Below are positions 1-7,604 of a DNA stretch of 18,192 nucleotides, in pieces (the stretch's first letter is position 1; each line of letters starts with the position of its first letter). The stretch comes from Chloroflexota bacterium (lineage in GTDB: Bacteria; Chloroflexota; Anaerolineae; J102): the NCBI GenBank assembly GCA_003353825.1, contig PIVW01000056.1, positions 1 to 18,192 on the forward strand, in the 5' to 3' direction. The translations under genes were made by a program, and so were the position numbers. The notes beneath the pieces were generated by a model that worked only from the letters and a program-made list of their open reading frames with translations, had not been told where the DNA came from and searched no databases.

Positions 1-70
1 TCTCTTTGGCTTTTGTATCAACACATTGGACGATGAGCCCTTTTCTGTCAACTTCGACCTCTGGCATCAT
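1..70 (-). CDS. possible 5' end of a gene truncated by the window edge
   Basis: Reading the minus strand from position 70, two consecutive ATG codons are followed by 21 open codons (MMPEVEVDRKGLIVQ and onward) up to the window edge. An in-frame TGA lies directly before the first ATG, so the frame cannot begin further upstream. A GGTGA sequence immediately upstream and AAAGAG about ten bases upstream are only weak ribosome-binding candidates. The peptide is hydrophilic, has no signal peptide and matches no family I recognise. It has the same orientation as the PRC-barrel gene, which ends at 360. A short chance open frame cannot be excluded. Confidence 0.3.
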   Translation of the reverse strand, partial: MMPEVEVDRKGLIVQCVDTKAKE

Positions 71-359
71 TCACCAACACTCTTTAGAACCGAGTCTCAA
101 GGACCCTTGTGGTCCATGACATTATAAACACCGCATACTTCGTCCACTGTCATATGAAAGGAGACATGTAGAGAGGCCGAAAGAGCGAAAGCAGCTTTCG
201 TATGGCAACAACCTGCAGGTGTCTCGAGCGCGATTATTGGCCCAGCTTGTTCCATTGCTACGATATGGCAAATCTGTTCCGAACCAAGAACGCCCTTCTT
301 GGCCGCTCTGCCTCAAGTTGGACCTATTCACCCTGAAGCAAAACCGCCTCCGGCTGTTT
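71..359. other. intergenic stretch, no supported gene
   Basis: Short open frames exist on both strands here, but none has a convincing ribosome-binding site or a recognisable protein sequence. The one compact structure I see is a small perfect hairpin at 186-200, CGAAAG - CAG - CTTTCG, with no T run after it. The region lies downstream of the PRC-barrel gene and upstream of the possible gene at 1-70, so it could hold the latter's promoter, but I could not pick one out. Confidence 0.4.
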
Positions 360-1072
360 TCATTTACGCCACGGCCGTCTCACTTCGATGCTCGGCATCG
401 CGCTCACGGTTTTCTTATCTACCTTAAGATAGACAACCTTTTCGTCGATATAGTCGATTTGTGAGATCGGAATAGTCACAATGCGGGTGCCCAATATGTG
501 GTTTTCACGCAGTACCAGGTGAGTAATCTGCCCACTTTCCGGATCCATCAAGAGTTCGTCCACTCGCCCAATACGCCCGTCTGTTGCTCGCACACGCGCC
601 CCTCGCTGCACCGCCAGTAGCCTGGGGGGATGCGCTTGTACTTGGCATCGATTACTCGTTTGGCGGGTACCACGTGCGGCCAAATGAGTGTCAACTTAGG
701 ATCGCTAGCATAATGGGGCACATTTGCAAAAACGAAATCGCTCTGGTCAAAGGCATTCAATTGACTGAAGGCCTCTCGCAAGTGTTCTAGCACAATAACA
801 GCTGGCGTGCTTACTGTGATCGAGCTAACCGGCACCAGGCGCGAGGTCCCTGAAGGCCAGCTTTCTTTCACTACAACGTGAGTCACCTTTTCGGCAATGG
901 GGTCGACAATAAAATGAGTGGAGCGGCCGCAACGGCCATCCTGGCAATGCACATCGACATTTAGGGGTATGTCCATTTGCGAGGGATCCTCAAGTGTGAT
1001 CTGTCGATCAGCAACTAGAAAGCGGTCGTCGTTAAGCGCGAATTTGCAGACGGATGGCTGCTCAATGTTCAC
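360..1072 (-). pseudogene. two-domain PRC-barrel protein, disrupted by a frameshift
   Basis: Two overlapping minus-strand frames (548-1072 and 360-683) together make one protein of about 237 residues. The first frame carries one PRC-barrel-like repeat (VDVHCQDGRCGRSTHFIVDP, then VTHVVVKE and LVPVSSI). The second carries another (GARVRATDGRIGRVDELLMD, then ITHLVLRE and VTIPISQI). The junction falls at six C (minus strand; G at 624-629). A seventh C would give IPPRLLAVQRGARV and join the two domains at normal spacing. PRC barrels are small beta-barrel folds best known from the photosynthetic reaction centre H subunit and the RNA-processing protein RimM. In Chloroflexota such tandem proteins are common and of unknown role. 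The start is GTG at 1072 with no clear Shine-Dalgarno sequence. It lies 32 bp after the last ABC transporter gene and may be co-transcribed. A sequencing or assembly error in the homopolymer is as likely as true decay. Confidence 0.75.
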
Positions 1073-1104
1073 TGCTTAAAGACAACAGAATTGTTGCTCA
1101 ACCA

Positions 1105-2148
1105 TCAAAACGCCGAATCCACAATCATCTGTTCTGGAATCTTGCTAGTGCCTGCATCATCGGCTACATGGCAGGCTACGAAATGGCCCGGGCGTATCTC
1201 ACGAAACTCAGGGACGCGAGCCACACAATCTTCACTGGTCAAGGGGCAACGGGTGTGGAAGACACAACCGGAGGGTGGGTTGGCAGGGCTAGGTGGGTCT
1301 CCCGCGAGGATAAAACGCCTTCGCCTTCGTTCTTTTTTGGGATCAGGTTCCGGCACGGCCGAGTGGAGTGATTGGGTATAAGGATGCACAGGTTGTTGGA
1401 ATAGGGAATCCCGGTCTGCCAATTCCATAATCCGGCCCAAGTACATTACGGCGACTCTGTGCGAGATGTGTCGCACCATGCTCAGATCATGGGCAATGAA
1501 CAGGTACGCAAGCCCCAATTGATCCTGGAGATCCTGCATTAGATTGACTATCTGCGCCTGAATAGAGACGTCCAGGGCCGAGATCGGCTCATCTGCTACG
1601 ATAAACTCTGGATGCAGCGCCAGCGCCCTGGCGATATTGACGCGTTGACGCTGGCCCCCGGAGAATTCGTGGGCGAAGCGGTTCGCATGTTTGGGGTTGA
1701 GCCCCACCAGGTCCAATAGCTCGGCCACTCGATTTCGAACAGCCAGATCGTCGGCGCTTCCATGGATCCTGAGAGGTTCGGCAATGATCTTAGCCACCGA
1801 ATGACGGGGATTGAGTGAAGCATAAGAGTCCTGGAAGATCATCTGCATTTTGGGTCGCAGGGCTCGTAATTCTTCAGGGCTCGCGGCAGTCAATTCTATG
1901 TCTTCGAAGAACACCTTTCCACTTGTGGGCCGGTACAATTGCAAGATCGCTCTTCCTGTGGTGGATTTACCACACCCGCTTTCGCCAACAACACCTAGCG
2001 TCTCTCCTCGATTGATGTCAAACGACACATCGTCAACGGCCTTGATCGCCCCAATCTGCCGGCTCCAAATGATGCCACGCATAATGGGGAAATACATTTT
2101 CAGGTTTTCGATACGTACCAGGACCTCGCTGTCATACTGCTCAGCCAT
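1105..2148 (-). CDS. peptide/nickel-type ABC transporter ATP-binding protein (DppF/OppF type)
   Basis: This is the second ATPase of the importer encoded at 1105-6816. It hydrolyses ATP at the cytoplasmic face of the permease pair. The 347-residue protein shows Walker A GESGCGKST at residues 55-63, the Q-loop FQDSYASLNP near 105-114, the ABC signature FSGGQRQRV at 162-170 and Walker B FIVADEP followed by SALD at about 182-193. The switch histidine is in FIAHD near 217-221. The C-terminal oligopeptide/dipeptide-transporter extension has the usual cysteine-bearing segment (CVFHTRCPLTSEDC) that marks family members of the OppD/OppF type. Length is normal for the family. The ATG at 2148 lies inside the end of the upstream ATPase gene (8-bp overlap, ATGGCTGA), which implies translational coupling. 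Substrate cannot be read from the ATPase. Confidence 0.95.
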   Translation of the reverse strand: MAEQYDSEVLVRIENLKMYFPIMRGIIWSRQIGAIKAVDDVSFDINRGETLGVVGESGCGKSTTGRAILQLYRPTSGKVFFEDIELTAASPEELRALRPKMQMIFQDSYASLNPRHSVAKIIAEPLRIHGSADDLAVRNRVAELLDLVGLNPKHANRFAHEFSGGQRQRVNIARALALHPEFIVADEPISALDVSIQAQIVNLMQDLQDQLGLAYLFIAHDLSMVRHISHRVAVMYLGRIMELADRDSLFQQPVHPYTQSLHSAVPEPDPKKERRRRRFILAGDPPSPANPPSGCVFHTRCPLTSEDCVARVPEFREIRPGHFVACHVADDAGTSKIPEQMIVDSAF

Positions 2149-3157
2149 GTTCTCGTGGCCTCCCCCTGTCTACGTCGTAAAAGCAGGCGATTTGGTGCTG
2201 GTAACCTACGTTGATGTCTGGTGGAATCTCCTGCCAACATCGCTCAAACGCGAATGAGCAGCGCCAGGCGAATTGGCAATGCGTGGGTTCGGTGTACAAA
2301 TCCGGCGGCGATCCCTCGATACTTGCCAGTCGTCTATCACTAACTCCTCCCATCTTCGGCAACGCTCCTAACAAGCCGATGGTGTATGGATGCTGCGGAT
2401 GTTCATACAGATCATCCACCAGCGCCTTTTCGATAGGTCTTCCCGCATACATGACGAGAACCCTTTGCGCTAGCCCTGCCACGACCCCCAGATCATGGGT
2501 GATCCAGATCACGGAGATCCCCAGTTTAGCCTGCAAGTTTTTCGTCAGCTCGACAATTTGGGCCTGTACTGTCACATCCAGGGCCGTGGTTGGTTCATCT
2601 GCTATCAAGATCTTGGGATCGCAGGCAATGGCAATGGCGATCATCACCCTTTGGCGCATTCCACCCGAAAACTGATGGGGGTAATTCTTGTATCGGTGTC
2701 TGGCCGCAGGGATGCCCACCTGCTCGAGTAACCTGATAGTTCGCTCTCTGGCCTCGGACTGGTTCACCATCAGGTGTTGCATCATCGACTCGGTTATCTG
2801 TTCGCCAATGGTCAAGACTGGATTTAGGGAAGTGAGGGGATCCTGAAAAATCATGCCGATTTTGCCGCCGCGCACCTCACGCATCTCCGACTCGGGCAGC
2901 TTGAGCAAATCAACAGTCTGCATGCCGTCATTGAAGAGGGCCGTGCCTGCGGCGATACGAGCGGCAGGTTTGGGCAGCAAATCCAGGAGCGACATCATCG
3001 TCACACTCTTGCCGCTACCACTTTCGCCCACGATAGCCATCATTTCACCATCCTCCAGGTCGAAAGATACGCCATTCAAGGCATGGACAACGCCATCGAA
3101 CGTATCGAATTTGGTGACGAGATCCTGAACTTCGAGTAATACATCCATACTTGGCAT
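2141..3157 (-). CDS. peptide/nickel-type ABC transporter ATP-binding protein (DppD/OppD type)
   Basis: This is the first ATPase of the importer. From the chosen start the 338-residue protein has Walker A GESGSGKS at 44-51, Q-loop FQDPLTSLNP at about 104-113, signature FSGGMRQRV at 163-171, Walker B ILIADEPTTALD near 183-194 and a switch histidine in WITHD. The C-terminal extension carries the CQFAWRCSFAFERC cysteine cluster typical of this branch. The frame is open further upstream to 3208, but that extension lies inside the preceding permease gene. The ATG at 3157 sits two bases after the permease stop codon and is preceded by GAAGAAG, so I chose it; ATG at 3148 is an alternative. It overlaps the next ATPase gene by 8 bp. 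DppD and DppF types normally form a heterodimer. Confidence 0.93.
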   Translation of the reverse strand: MPSMDVLLEVQDLVTKFDTFDGVVHALNGVSFDLEDGEMMAIVGESGSGKSVTMMSLLDLLPKPAARIAAGTALFNDGMQTVDLLKLPESEMREVRGGKIGMIFQDPLTSLNPVLTIGEQITESMMQHLMVNQSEARERTIRLLEQVGIPAARHRYKNYPHQFSGGMRQRVMIAIAIACDPKILIADEPTTALDVTVQAQIVELTKNLQAKLGISVIWITHDLGVVAGLAQRVLVMYAGRPIEKALVDDLYEHPQHPYTIGLLGALPKMGGVSDRRLASIEGSPPDLYTEPTHCQFAWRCSFAFERCWQEIPPDINVGYQHQIACFYDVDRGRPREHG

Positions 3158-3159
3158 CT

Positions 3160-4107
3160 CTACTTCTTCACACGACGGGTTCGGGGATCCAATACATCGC
3201 GTAGCCAATCGCCAAACAGGTTCATACCCAATCCTGTGAAGACAATGGCAAGGCCGGGGAATATGGCTATCCAGGGATAGATGGTGAGGAACTTACGGCC
3301 AGAGGCTAGCATGTTCCCCCAACTCGGTACCGAGGGAGGGACGCTCAGGCCCAGGAAACTCAGGCCGGCTTCGTAGAAGATCATGGCTGACATTTCGAAA
3401 GTGGCAATGGTGACCAAAGGGCCGATGAGATTGGGTCCGATGTGGTCGAAGAGGATGCGAGGGGTGTCGGCGCCAAGGCTGACAGCTGATTCCACAAAGC
3501 CTGATTCTCGCATGCGCAACACCTCGCCGCGCGTAATTCGGGCGAAGATGGCGATATCAGTAATACCGAAAATGAGAACGACGTTGAGCAGACTCCTCCC
3601 CAGAATGGCGGCCACGACCACCACAATCACCAGATAGGGTAGAGACAAGATGAGATTGACGAAGCCCATGATCAAAGCGTCAATCCGCCCACCCTTGTAA
3701 CCCGCGACCAGACCCAATACCATACCCAGGGTACTGGCGATCAACACGCCAAAGAACCCAACCGCAAGGGACACACGACTGCCGTAAATGATGCGAGTGT
3801 AAATATCCCGACCTAGGTCATCGGTTCCCAGTGGATGGCTCCAGTCCCCTCCCTCATTCCAGGCTGGTGGCATTTTGGCTGCCCGCAAATTCTGTTCCAA
3901 TGGATCGTAGGGTGTAATCACGGCGGCGAAGATAGCGGCAAACACAACCATCAGCACCATAATCAACCCTATCAGGCCTGATTTATCGCGCCAGAGCAGC
4001 CTGCCGATGAATTTAGACTGGTGTACAATCCCACGCTCTTGTTCCAGATCAATAGTCAAACCCGTTGAACTGGTGTTTGCGGACGGGTTCACGATGTTAT
4101 CCCCCAT
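3160..4107 (-). CDS. peptide/nickel-type ABC transporter permease (DppC/OppC type)
   Basis: This is the second membrane subunit of the importer, 315 residues. A hydrophilic N-terminus precedes a first membrane segment (about residues 44-66, LIGLIMVLMVVFAAIFAAVI). A periplasmic section with the family motif HPLGTDDLGRDIYTRIIYGSRVSL follows. Then come the BPD-type transmembrane domain helices and an EAA-like loop (about 230-260, with EAGLSFLGLSVPPSVPSWG) that contacts the ATPases. This N-terminal membrane segment plus GTDxxGRD motif is characteristic of the OppC side of the pair. The start ATG at 4107 overlaps the end of the preceding permease gene by 11 bp (ATGGGGGATAA), and the stop lies two bases before the next start, so the genes are clearly one translational unit. 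Confidence 0.95.
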   Translation of the reverse strand: MGDNIVNPSANTSSTGLTIDLEQERGIVHQSKFIGRLLWRDKSGLIGLIMVLMVVFAAIFAAVITPYDPLEQNLRAAKMPPAWNEGGDWSHPLGTDDLGRDIYTRIIYGSRVSLAVGFFGVLIASTLGMVLGLVAGYKGGRIDALIMGFVNLILSLPYLVIVVVVAAILGRSLLNVVLIFGITDIAIFARITRGEVLRMRESGFVESAVSLGADTPRILFDHIGPNLIGPLVTIATFEMSAMIFYEAGLSFLGLSVPPSVPSWGNMLASGRKFLTIYPWIAIFPGLAIVFTGLGMNLFGDWLRDVLDPRTRRVKK

Positions 4108-5047
4108 ACCGGATTCTAGGATCCGCCACAGAGTAGGCGACGTCCGTCAATAGGTTGAGAGCAATCACCACAATACTGGTGAACACGGCGATGGCTTGCA
4201 CGAGTGCAAAATCACGATTACCAATAGATTCGGCCAGTAGATTGCCCAGCCCCGGCCAGGAGAATATAGTCTCGATATATATGGAACCGCTGAGCAGATA
4301 GCCAAACTGGACGCCGATGATGCTGATCAGTGGAATAGCTGCATTGCGGAGGATATGCTTGAAGTAGATACGGCGACCATGCAGGCCTTTGCTGTAGGCT
4401 GTGCGGATATAGTCTTCGCCTCTGATTTCCATCACCGCCGAGCGGGTGAATCGCACCAGTTGTCCCATGGTAAATACACCCAGGGCGACGGCCGGCAAGA
4501 TCACCGAATTCGTTGGTAACTCGATACCGCAGCAGACTTGCCACGTTTCTCGGCCAAAGGTGGGGAACATGCGAAGTCGAACAGCGAAGACGAGGATCAG
4601 AATGAGCGCCAGCCAGAAATTGGGAACCGTCTGCCCGATCAGCCCTACCAGTCGGGCTGGAGCATCCCAAAAACTACCTGGGCGAGAACCGGCCAGCAGA
4701 CCTAGCGGTATGCCGATTAGCATAGAGAGGAGCAGTGATACCGTCGCCAGCTCTATCGTTGCCGGTAATCGCTCCAAAATCAGATCAAGCGCCGGTTGCC
4801 GATGGCGGGTGGACATCCCGAAATCGCCGACCATTGCGTTTGAGACGAAATGAAAGAATTGTACAGTTATCGGTTCATTAAAACCCATCTCTTCCCGCAC
4901 AGCTTCAATCTGTTCAGGCGAAGCATTGCGGGAAACCATTAGCGTTGCCGGATCGCCCGTGAGCCGCATCATGACAAACACAAGTAGCAGGACACCGAAA
5001 ACAAGGAAAACAGATTGAACGAGACGAGAAAAGAGATATCGTTGCAT
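4097..5047 (-). CDS. peptide/nickel-type ABC transporter permease (DppB/OppB type)
   Basis: This is the first membrane subunit of the importer, 316 residues. It begins with the canonical N-terminal membrane helix (RLVQSVFLVFGVLLLVFVMM) followed by RLTGDPA, which is highly conserved in OppB/DppB proteins. Further helices and the BPD-type domain follow, with the motif YIRTAYSKGLHGRRIYFKHI in the cytoplasmic loop that docks to the ATPases. The start ATG at 5047 has GAGGA five to six bases upstream, the only strong ribosome-binding site among the four downstream genes. It is separated from the binding-protein gene by a 143-bp gap containing a stable hairpin. This permease is expected to pair with the OppC-type protein encoded next. 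Confidence 0.95.
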   Translation of the reverse strand: MQRYLFSRLVQSVFLVFGVLLLVFVMMRLTGDPATLMVSRNASPEQIEAVREEMGFNEPITVQFFHFVSNAMVGDFGMSTRHRQPALDLILERLPATIELATVSLLLSMLIGIPLGLLAGSRPGSFWDAPARLVGLIGQTVPNFWLALILILVFAVRLRMFPTFGRETWQVCCGIELPTNSVILPAVALGVFTMGQLVRFTRSAVMEIRGEDYIRTAYSKGLHGRRIYFKHILRNAAIPLISIIGVQFGYLLSGSIYIETIFSWPGLGNLLAESIGNRDFALVQAIAVFTSIVVIALNLLTDVAYSVADPRIRYGG

Positions 5048-5129
5048 AGAATTCCTCGTTCAAATGGCAGGATGATAGGTGTGAGGCAACAGCTGGTGCA
5101 TCACGAGATCGTCTGTTAGTCTTAGATAC

Positions 5130-5164
5130 GATCTGGGAGGGGGCAAGACGCTCCCTCCCAGATC
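5130..5164 (-). promoter_or_regulatory. intercistronic hairpin between binding-protein and permease genes
   Basis: A perfect 12-bp inverted repeat (GATCTGGGAGGG at 5130-5141 and CCCTCCCAGATC at 5153-5164) encloses an 11-base loop. It begins 26 bases after the binding-protein stop codon. No T run follows on either strand, so it is not a standard intrinsic terminator. In many ABC importer operons such a structure protects the 3' end of the binding-protein message or partly stops transcription, so that more binding protein than permease is made. That role is inferred here. Confidence 0.7.
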
Positions 5165-5190
5165 TCTACCAACTGTTGATAGATCCCGGT

Positions 5191-6816
5191 TTATTCTTCC
5201 ACCCAAGTGTACTTGAGATAGTAGTTCTCAGCTGCCCTTGGCCTATAATCCTGCACCTTTGGATTTTTCGCTTCAAAGGTGGTGGGTTCGTACAGGTAGA
5301 TGAAGGGTGGGTCTTTCTGCATATAGCTCTGCAGTTCCACGTAAAGATCGGCGCGAGCATCGTTGTCCATCTCTGAACCGATTGCTCCTATAAGTCTGTC
5401 AATCTCAGGGTCGGACCACGCTGAGAAGCTGGCATCCCAACCGCCCAACGCACCCATAAGGCGGGGTAGAGCCTCACCACTGGCCTCGGACCAGCTGTCA
5501 CCAAACAGTGGCGGCAGTTCCTTGTTGGCCTCCAGAGCCCAGTACTTGCCAGATTCCATGAGATCGAGATTAGCCGTGATGTTGACATCGCCGAGATAGC
5601 CGGTAATGGCCTCACACACCTGCTCGAAGTTGGGGTAGGCGTCCACCAGGCAGGCGAAATCGATCTCGAATCCGTCGGCAAAGCCGGCTTCGGCCAGCAA
5701 CTCGCGCGCCTTGTCGGGATCATAGCCAAAGGGCTGGATATCCTGGTCGTAGCCCAAGTTCGCCGGCGTTACATATCCGGTTGAGGGACGGCCGTTGCCA
5801 TCAAATAGCGCATCAATGATCGAATCGATGTCCACTGCGTAGTTCATCGCCTGCCGCACCCTGGCATCCTCGGTGGGTTGCCCGAGACCCGTGGTCAGGT
5901 TGTTAAAGGCGATGTAGTAAACACGATCAACAAGGTATGTGATACCTTTGACGTTGTCCATCCCTTCAAGTTGTGCGGCCTCTTCTGCACTCAAGCGGCC
6001 GACGATGTCGATCTCACCCGTTTGTATGGCAGCCACGCGCGTCGCAGACTCAGGAATTGGGCGGAAAACCAGTGTCTGAACCTTGGGCAGGCCCTCTTCC
6101 CAATAGTCGGGGAATGCTTCCATCACGATGCGGTCGCCCTTGCGCCATTCCACAAATTGGAACGGACCTGTGCCAACCGGGTGTTCGGCAAAACCCTCTT
6201 CTCCAACCTCTTCGATATATGCCGCCGGAACAATAGCCCAGTTCTCGGCGATTATACGCAGAAGCAGAGGGTTCGCTTTCTCAGTCTTGAGTTTGACCGT
6301 CAAGTCATCGATTACCTCGATGTCTGACACGATCGTCCACCTGTCACTCCATTGCATCTCCGGCCTCTGGCCTCGCTCCCACGAGAAAACTACCGAATCA
6401 GCGTTGAATGCCTCACCATTGTGGAAGGTAACTCCCTCTCTTAATTTCATGGCGACTTCGGCTCCATCGTCCGAAATCTCCCAACTCTCCGTCAGCGCCG
6501 GTGCGATCGCTCCGTCGTCATCTATCCATACCAGGCTATCGTACAACTGCCACGAAGCGTTGGAGGCGTTGCGCTCAGCAGCGATGGGCATGTCGAGCGA
6601 GTTTGGCAAAGTGGAGAGCGCCACACGCAATGTACCTTGCGGGCCTTTTACGGCTGGTTCGGGTGCGGGTAGTTCGGTCGGTTCGGGCGCGGGCGCTTCT
6701 GTAGGCGCAACCTGCGCTGGCTGCTGTGGAGCAGCCGGTTGGGCTCCGGCACATGCAGCAAGCACAAGACCGAACACCATAATGATCGAAAAAACCAACA
6801 GTAAACGTTTCATCAT
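5191..6816 (-). CDS. extracellular solute-binding lipoprotein, family 5 (peptide/nickel/opine type)
   Basis: This is the substrate-capturing protein of the importer, 541 residues, the usual family length. The N-terminus is a lipoprotein signal (MMKRLLLVFSIIMVFGLVLAAC) with lipobox LAAC, so Cys22 should be lipidated and the protein held on the outer face of the membrane. A linker rich in Ala, Pro, Glu and Thr (about residues 23-60) follows. The family-5 body shows LRVALSTLPNSLDMP, LTESWEISDDGAEVAMKLRE and the hallmark HPVGTGPFQF. The ribosome-binding site AAGGAG is only three bases before the first ATG but six before the second (6813), so translation probably starts at the second. It heads the operon. 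The C-terminal YLYEPTTFEAKNPKVQDYRP is typical. Dipeptide, oligopeptide and other ligands are all possible. Confidence 0.95.
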   Translation of the reverse strand: MMKRLLLVFSIIMVFGLVLAACAGAQPAAPQQPAQVAPTEAPAPEPTELPAPEPAVKGPQGTLRVALSTLPNSLDMPIAAERNASNASWQLYDSLVWIDDDGAIAPALTESWEISDDGAEVAMKLREGVTFHNGEAFNADSVVFSWERGQRPEMQWSDRWTIVSDIEVIDDLTVKLKTEKANPLLLRIIAENWAIVPAAYIEEVGEEGFAEHPVGTGPFQFVEWRKGDRIVMEAFPDYWEEGLPKVQTLVFRPIPESATRVAAIQTGEIDIVGRLSAEEAAQLEGMDNVKGITYLVDRVYYIAFNNLTTGLGQPTEDARVRQAMNYAVDIDSIIDALFDGNGRPSTGYVTPANLGYDQDIQPFGYDPDKARELLAEAGFADGFEIDFACLVDAYPNFEQVCEAITGYLGDVNITANLDLMESGKYWALEANKELPPLFGDSWSEASGEALPRLMGALGGWDASFSAWSDPEIDRLIGAIGSEMDNDARADLYVELQSYMQKDPPFIYLYEPTTFEAKNPKVQDYRPRAAENYYLKYTWVEE

Positions 6817-6998
6817 TTTCTCCTTATCGATGAGTGGGGTGAGTGTTAAATGATTTGGAACTCAAACATCCACGTCTGCCTCGCCTTGCATCCGAAACCG
6901 TCTCGCACGGCTGGCAGGGGATGACACCTCTTGAAGAGATCGTTTAACGAATCTTCTTCTTTCTCTTTGCATCTCCTTGTGCTTAGAGACCAAGACCT

Positions 6999-7014
6999 CA
7001 ATGAAACCAGAAAA
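6999..7014. repeat. direct repeat copy 1 (CAATRAAACCAGAAA)
   Basis: CAATGAAACCAGAAAA here matches CAATAAAACCAGAAAC at 7065-7080 with two differences in 16 bases, and the two copies lie 66 bp apart. Both are preceded by a CTTAG element at a variable distance. They lie 180-270 bp upstream of the binding-protein start and could be regulator sites, but this is inference from position only. Confidence 0.45.
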
Positions 7015-7064
7015 GGTCCAGCTAATCCTCGGTTAGGCGAGCGACCTACTAAGGACTTAGGATT

Positions 7065-7080
7065 CAATAAAACCAGAAAC
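7065..7080. repeat. direct repeat copy 2 (CAATRAAACCAGAAA)
   Basis: Second copy of the repeat at 6999-7014. Its right end overlaps the left arm of the 32-bp dyad that starts at 7076. A shorter related stretch, AATAAAACC, occurs again at 7115-7123. Confidence 0.45.
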
Positions 7081-7107
7081 TTCGACCGACCGGTACGCAG
7101 AAGTTTC
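7076..7107. promoter_or_regulatory. 32-bp dyad, candidate operator
   Basis: GAAACTTC (7076-7083) and GAAGTTTC (7100-7107) are perfect inverted arms, and the self-complementary hexamer ACCGGT (7089-7094) lies exactly at the centre. Thus 22 of 32 positions obey the same two-fold symmetry. This is the pattern expected for a dimeric DNA-binding protein. It is about 260 bp upstream of the importer's first gene. No regulator gene is nearby, so the protein that might bind is unknown. Confidence 0.4.
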
Positions 7108-7226
7108 GGATATTAATAAAACCTCGTTCCTAAGCAGGTCCCTCTAAATGTGTTGATGCGACGAATGTATGGGCAGCCACGTAGCTTTGGACCGACACGC
7201 ATCGGCGAAACAATAGATATCGTCCC

Positions 7227-7247
7227 TGCAACGTGTTGCACTTGCAA
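7227..7247. promoter_or_regulatory. overlapping TGCA palindromes
   Basis: TGCAAC-GT-GTTGCA (7227-7240) is a perfect dyad with six-base arms. It overlaps a second one, TTGCA-CT-TGCAA (7236-7247). The first resembles operators of LacI/GalR-type regulators in length and TGCAA half-sites, but its centre is GT rather than the usual CG. Function is inferred only. Confidence 0.3.
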
Positions 7248-7312
7248 TCTAAGTATACAACGGGCGGCAGGCAGGGACAACCGTGAGATTCGCTGGCAGC
7301 GGTCTAGATTTC

Positions 7313-7318
7313 TATAAT
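7313..7318 (+). promoter_or_regulatory. possible -10 box, plus strand
   Basis: A perfect TATAAT occurs at 7313-7318. The -35 region at 18-base spacing reads TTCGCT and is weak. If used, transcription would start near 7325 and run through the hairpin cluster to the terminator at 7722-7758, giving an RNA of about 430 bases. The match may be chance. Confidence 0.25.
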
Positions 7319-7478
7319 CCCCTGGTCTCTTCGATTTGAGCAAACTATCAAGATATCGCATGTAGCAAGCTCTAGCCGATTATCTGTCAGATTAGGGCCG
7401 GGTATTACCTGTCCACACGATCTCAGTAGTTTAAATTGATATGGGTGCATCCTAAATGAGTTGGACCTGTCTGTGCAC

Positions 7479-7604
7479 AGCCGCCGGAGATGAACTCTCC
7501 GGGCTATCAAACAACGCCGGATCAATCCGGCTTAGCGGGCCGCGAGGTCCAAAAGCCCCAACGAAGGGGCGCTGTTCGTAGCCGGGAGATAAAGTCTCCC
7601 GGTG
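7479..7604 (+). repeat. cluster of five hairpins, REP-like palindromic element or structured RNA
   Basis: Five stem-loops lie almost end to end: CCGGAGA/TCTCCGG (7484-7502), GCCGGA/TCCGGC (7516-7531), GGGCC-GCGA-GGTCC (7537-7550), GCCCC/GGGGC (7555-7570) and CCGGGAGA/TCTCCCGG (7582-7602). The third has a GCGA (GNRA-type) tetraloop and a G-U pair, which fold well only as plus-strand RNA. The series 'GCCCC-loop-GGGGC, then TGTTCGTAGCC, then a GGGAGA palindrome' resembles dispersed palindromic elements seen in many environmental bacteria, often discussed with REP-associated transposases. That comparison is from memory. No transposase is in the window, and there is no open frame of note across the element. 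Confidence 0.6.

Larger units (their letters stand above)
6817..7478. other. long intergenic region upstream of the ABC importer operon
   Basis: About 660 bp with no frame I can support as a gene. It is the leader/promoter side of the importer operon on the minus strand. Visible structure includes an imperfect inverted repeat at about 6933-6960, two copies of a 16-base direct repeat (6999-7014, 7065-7080), a 32-bp dyad at 7076-7107, overlapping TGCA-type palindromes at 7227-7247 and a TATAAT box on the plus strand at 7313-7318. I could not identify a convincing sigma-70 pair for the importer operon itself. Confidence 0.5.

Noticed and set aside
330..362. Terminator after the PRC-barrel gene
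   Set aside because: The minus strand has CCG-GAGG-CGG followed by TTTT, but only three GC pairs form, too weak to claim.
1083..1096. Terminator between the importer operon and the PRC-barrel gene
   Set aside because: CAACA-GAAT-TGTTG is a short weak stem; the following TCTTT is not a sufficient tail, so read-through is more likely.
6128..6853. 241-codon plus-strand open frame over the binding-protein gene
   Set aside because: Antisense to the lipoprotein signal and linker; its Ser/Gly/Ala-rich sequence is the complement of the Pro/Glu/Ala linker.
7304..7525. Short minus-strand open frames in the long intergenic region (also 7113-7361)
   Set aside because: Arg/Cys-rich translations, no ribosome-binding sites, and they cross palindromic sequences; not supported as genes.
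7479..7604. CRISPR array
   Set aside because: The palindromes differ from one another in sequence and length and are not separated by uniform spacers; no cas gene is present.
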